The position numbers and the translations under genes are program-made. A stretch of DNA of 64,000 nucleotides, taken from the NCBI RefSeq assembly GCF_000165485.1, contig NC_014623.1, positions 9,318,893 to 9,382,892 of the forward strand, read 5' to 3'. Every line of letters starts with the position of its first letter. Position 1 is the first letter of the stretch. Under the pieces are notes generated by a model. That model had not been told where the DNA came from. It did not search any database and saw nothing but the letters and a program-made list of their open reading frames with translations. Positions 62,157 through 64,000 of this stretch are shown one piece after another. The stretch comes from Stigmatella aurantiaca DW4/3-1 (lineage in GTDB: Bacteria; Myxococcota; Myxococcia; Myxococcales; Myxococcaceae).

Positions 62157-63812
62157 ATGCACCGTGGATGGTTTGGATGGCTGGTGACCCTCGTCTTCAT
62201 GGGCTGTGGGTCTGGAAACACCTCGGATCCGGGCGCTCCCCTGGACTCGACCGCGCCCTTCGTCACCATCCAGGCCCCCACCCCCAGTGCCCAGGTCAGC
62301 GGCGTGCTGGGCGTGCTGGGCACCGCCTCGGATGATGTCGCCGTGGGCTCCGTCGAGGTGCAGGTGGACCAGGCGCCCTTCGCCCCCACCTCCGGCACCA
62401 CCGAGTGGAGCTACCTCTGGAACACCGCCTCCCTGAGCGACGGCCTCCATGCACTCACCGTCCGCGTCACGGACACCTCCGGCAACGTCGGCCTCACCTC
62501 CATCACGGTGCACGTGAACAATTCGACTGGGGGCACTCCGCTCCCGGTGGTGATGGCGCTCACCGTCTCGCCGAACGGCGGGGTCATCGGGGACATGCTC
62601 CGGGCCTCGGCCGCCTTCACCAACCCCGGCGCTCAGCCCCTGCGGCTGTCCCGGCTGCGGCTCACCGCGCGTGCTCCCGGAGGAACCCTCGCGGAGGCCA
62701 CCGAGGTGGACTTCGAGCCCGCGCTCGGCCCCCTCACGCTGGCGCCCGGGGAGACGGTGCGGCTGGAGGCCCTGGGCCGGCCCCTCGCCACGGCCCCCAC
62801 AGGGGACTGGCAGGTCCTGCCCAGCGCGGACGAGGAGGGCGGCCTCACGCACTTCGGCGCCCCCCAGACCGTGACCCTCCGGCGTCAGGTGCGCCTGGGC
62901 GCCGCCACCCACCAGAAGCGTCTCTTCGATGCGGGCGAGCCGGTCTACCAGCAGACCTTCCTGTCTCACTTCGACTCGCTGACGCCCGAGTACGAGATGA
63001 AGATCGCCCAGCTCCAACCCACCCAGGGCCACTTCGACTTCGCCATCGCCGATCAGATCGTCGCCTTCGCCGAGGCGAACGGAAAGCAGGTCCGGGGCCA
63101 CACGCTCATCTGGGGCAACTCGCTCCCCGCCTGGCTCACCGAGCGCTCGTGGACGCGCGAAGAGCTCATCCAGGTGCTCGAGACCTACATCGCCACCGTG
63201 GTGGGGCGCTACCGGGGCCGCATCACCGAGTGGGACGTCGTGAACGAGGCCTTCCTCGATGATGGCACCTGGCGGCAGAACCTCTGGTGGACCACCATCG
63301 GCCCGGAGTACATCGCGCTGGCCTTCCAGGCCGCCCACCGCGCCGACCCTTCCGCCAAGCTCTTCTACAACGACTACAGCATCGAGCGGATCAACTCGAA
63401 GTCCAACGCCATCCTCACCCTGGCCACCTCGCTCATCGCCCAGGGCGTCCCCATCGATGGCATCGGGATGCAGGCGCACGTCTCGCCCAACTACTACCCC
63501 ACCCAGGCCCAGCTCGAGGCCGTGCTCTCCCGGCTGGAGGCCGCGGGGCTGGAGGGCCAGCTGACCGAGCTGGACGTCAACCTCACCAAGCTCGCGGACA
63601 CCCCCGGCGCGGAGAAGTTCGAGCTCCAGGCGCAGATCTACCAAGGCATGGTGGCCGCCTGTCAGGCCCGCCCCGGCTGCACCCGCATCACCACGTGGGG
63701 CATCACCGACAAGTACACCTACCTGGGCAGCACCGGGGCGCCCCTCCTCTTTGACACCCAGTATGGGCCCAAGCGCGCCATGGAGGTGACTCGCCGCACC
63801 CTGGGGCGCTGA
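62157..63812 (+). CDS. GH10 endo-xylanase lipoprotein
   Basis: 551 residues, lipobox VFMGC (Cys 17). Residues ~35-120 are a bacterial Ig-like domain ([35 protein letters not shown]), ~125-245 a second beta domain, and ~250-551 the GH10 TIM barrel. Acid/base Glu is in [13 protein letters not shown] and the nucleophile Glu in [25 protein letters not shown] and GIGMQAHV are further GH10 signatures. Hydrolyses beta-1,4-xylan backbones, complementing the CE2 and GH43 enzymes in the window. Divergent from the sigma-54 activator, 220 bp between starts, which probably controls it. ATG 62157 has AGGGGG upstream. Confidence 0.93.
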   Translation: MHRGWFGWLVTLVFMGCGSGNTSDPGAPLDSTAPFVTIQAPTPSAQVSGVLGVLGTASDDVAVGSVEVQVDQAPFAPTSGTTEWSYLWNTASLSDGLHALTVRVTDTSGNVGLTSITVHVNNSTGGTPLPVVMALTVSPNGGVIGDMLRASAAFTNPGAQPLRLSRLRLTARAPGGTLAEATEVDFEPALGPLTLAPGETVRLEALGRPLATAPTGDWQVLPSADEEGGLTHFGAPQTVTLRRQVRLGAATHQKRLFDAGEPVYQQTFLSHFDSLTPEYEMKIAQLQPTQGHFDFAIADQIVAFAEANGKQVRGHTLIWGNSLPAWLTERSWTREELIQVLETYIATVVGRYRGRITEWDVVNEAFLDDGTWRQNLWWTTIGPEYIALAFQAAHRADPSAKLFYNDYSIERINSKSNAILTLATSLIAQGVPIDGIGMQAHVSPNYYPTQAQLEAVLSRLEAAGLEGQLTELDVNLTKLADTPGAEKFELQAQIYQGMVAACQARPGCTRITTWGITDKYTYLGSTGAPLLFDTQYGPKRAMEVTRRTLGR

Positions 63813-63899
63813 AGTTCCTGTTCTTCCGTTTATCCACGTTGTGAGGGCCAGGAGCCGTGCATTACGCTGCGGGCGGAAGCGAATCGTCCCGGAGTTGCC

Positions 63900-64000
63900 A
63901 TGCGCCGCGCCTGGTCCTGTCTGCTGCTGGTTCTTCTGCTCTCGACGCCGGCGATGGCGGCACGGAAGCCCAACCCCTTCCTCGTGCAGGCCAAGGTGCA
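63900..64000 (+). CDS. exported protein, 3'-truncated by window edge
   Basis: ATG at 63900 with GGAG five bases upstream. The 33 codons visible encode a Sec signal peptide (RRAWSCLLLVLLLSTPAMAA) with an AMA cleavage site and the mature start RKPNPFLVQAKV. Function cannot be judged from the fragment. It begins 87 bp after the xylanase stop on the same strand. Confidence 0.7.
   Translation, partial: MRRAWSCLLLVLLLSTPAMAARKPNPFLVQAKV

Noticed and set aside
61937-62401. Extension of the sigma-54 activator to 769 codons
   Set aside because: The added N-terminus is antisense to the xylanase signal region, covers the divergent promoter and has no domain character.

Overview
The window looks like a chromosome segment of a myxobacterium, most likely from the Cystobacter/Stigmatella/Archangium side of the group. 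The evidence is very high GC with GC-rich third codon positions, at least sixteen predicted lipoproteins, a MYXO-CTERM-like tail on a trypsin-like protease, an eukaryotic-type kinase fused to a histidine kinase, an FHA-containing sigma-54 activator and many secreted hydrolases. No rRNA, tRNA, CRISPR array or intact insertion sequence was seen.

Layout. 1-9.1 kb: amidohydrolase (cut by the left edge), a PilB/GspE-type ATPase with a PEGA-domain partner, a three-gene run (Cys-rich lipoprotein, coiled-coil protein, trypsin-like lipoprotein) and a large envelope protein with a beta-barrel-like C-terminus. 9.3-20 kb: repeat-bearing lipoprotein, beta-lactamase-like hydrolase, DUF4139 protein, Ohr, CE2-like esterase, a solitary BoxB-type diiron epoxidase, a subtilase and a histidine phosphatase. 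20-34.6 kb: serine hydrolase, an aquaporin fused to a degenerate arsenate-reductase domain, GH43 and GH92 lipoproteins, outer-membrane proteins, a zinc-ribbon protein and a lipoprotein with two GON domains. 34.7-45.7 kb: a 1763-residue Ser/Thr kinase-ATPase-GAF-histidine kinase, a serine hydrolase with TPR, a sugar-propeller protein, and a GH18 chitinase followed by a PL7 alginate lyase.

46-58.7 kb is the accessory part. A decayed AAA-ATPase/S8-peptidase pair is split by a GntR regulator and a frameshifted collagen-like gene tail. Next is an operon of ECF sigma factor, membrane protein, radical SAM enzyme and methyltransferase. Then a 96-bp direct repeat, matching the 3' end of a receptor-kinase gene, flanks 4.4 kb that carries a tightly coupled P-loop ATPase plus small partner (a candidate defence module) and a 14-repeat RCC1 lipoprotein.

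58.7-64 kb: CHAP-domain lipoprotein, DUF1801 protein, a sigma-54 activator (FHA + GGDEF-like + AAA+ + Fis HTH) divergent from a GH10 xylanase gene with inverted repeats and a possible -24/-12 promoter between them, and the start of one more exported protein.

Functionally the region is dominated by secreted or surface-anchored degradation enzymes for xylan, mannans, chitin, alginate, esters and proteins, plus regulators that could sense and deploy them, as expected for a predatory, polymer-degrading soil bacterium.
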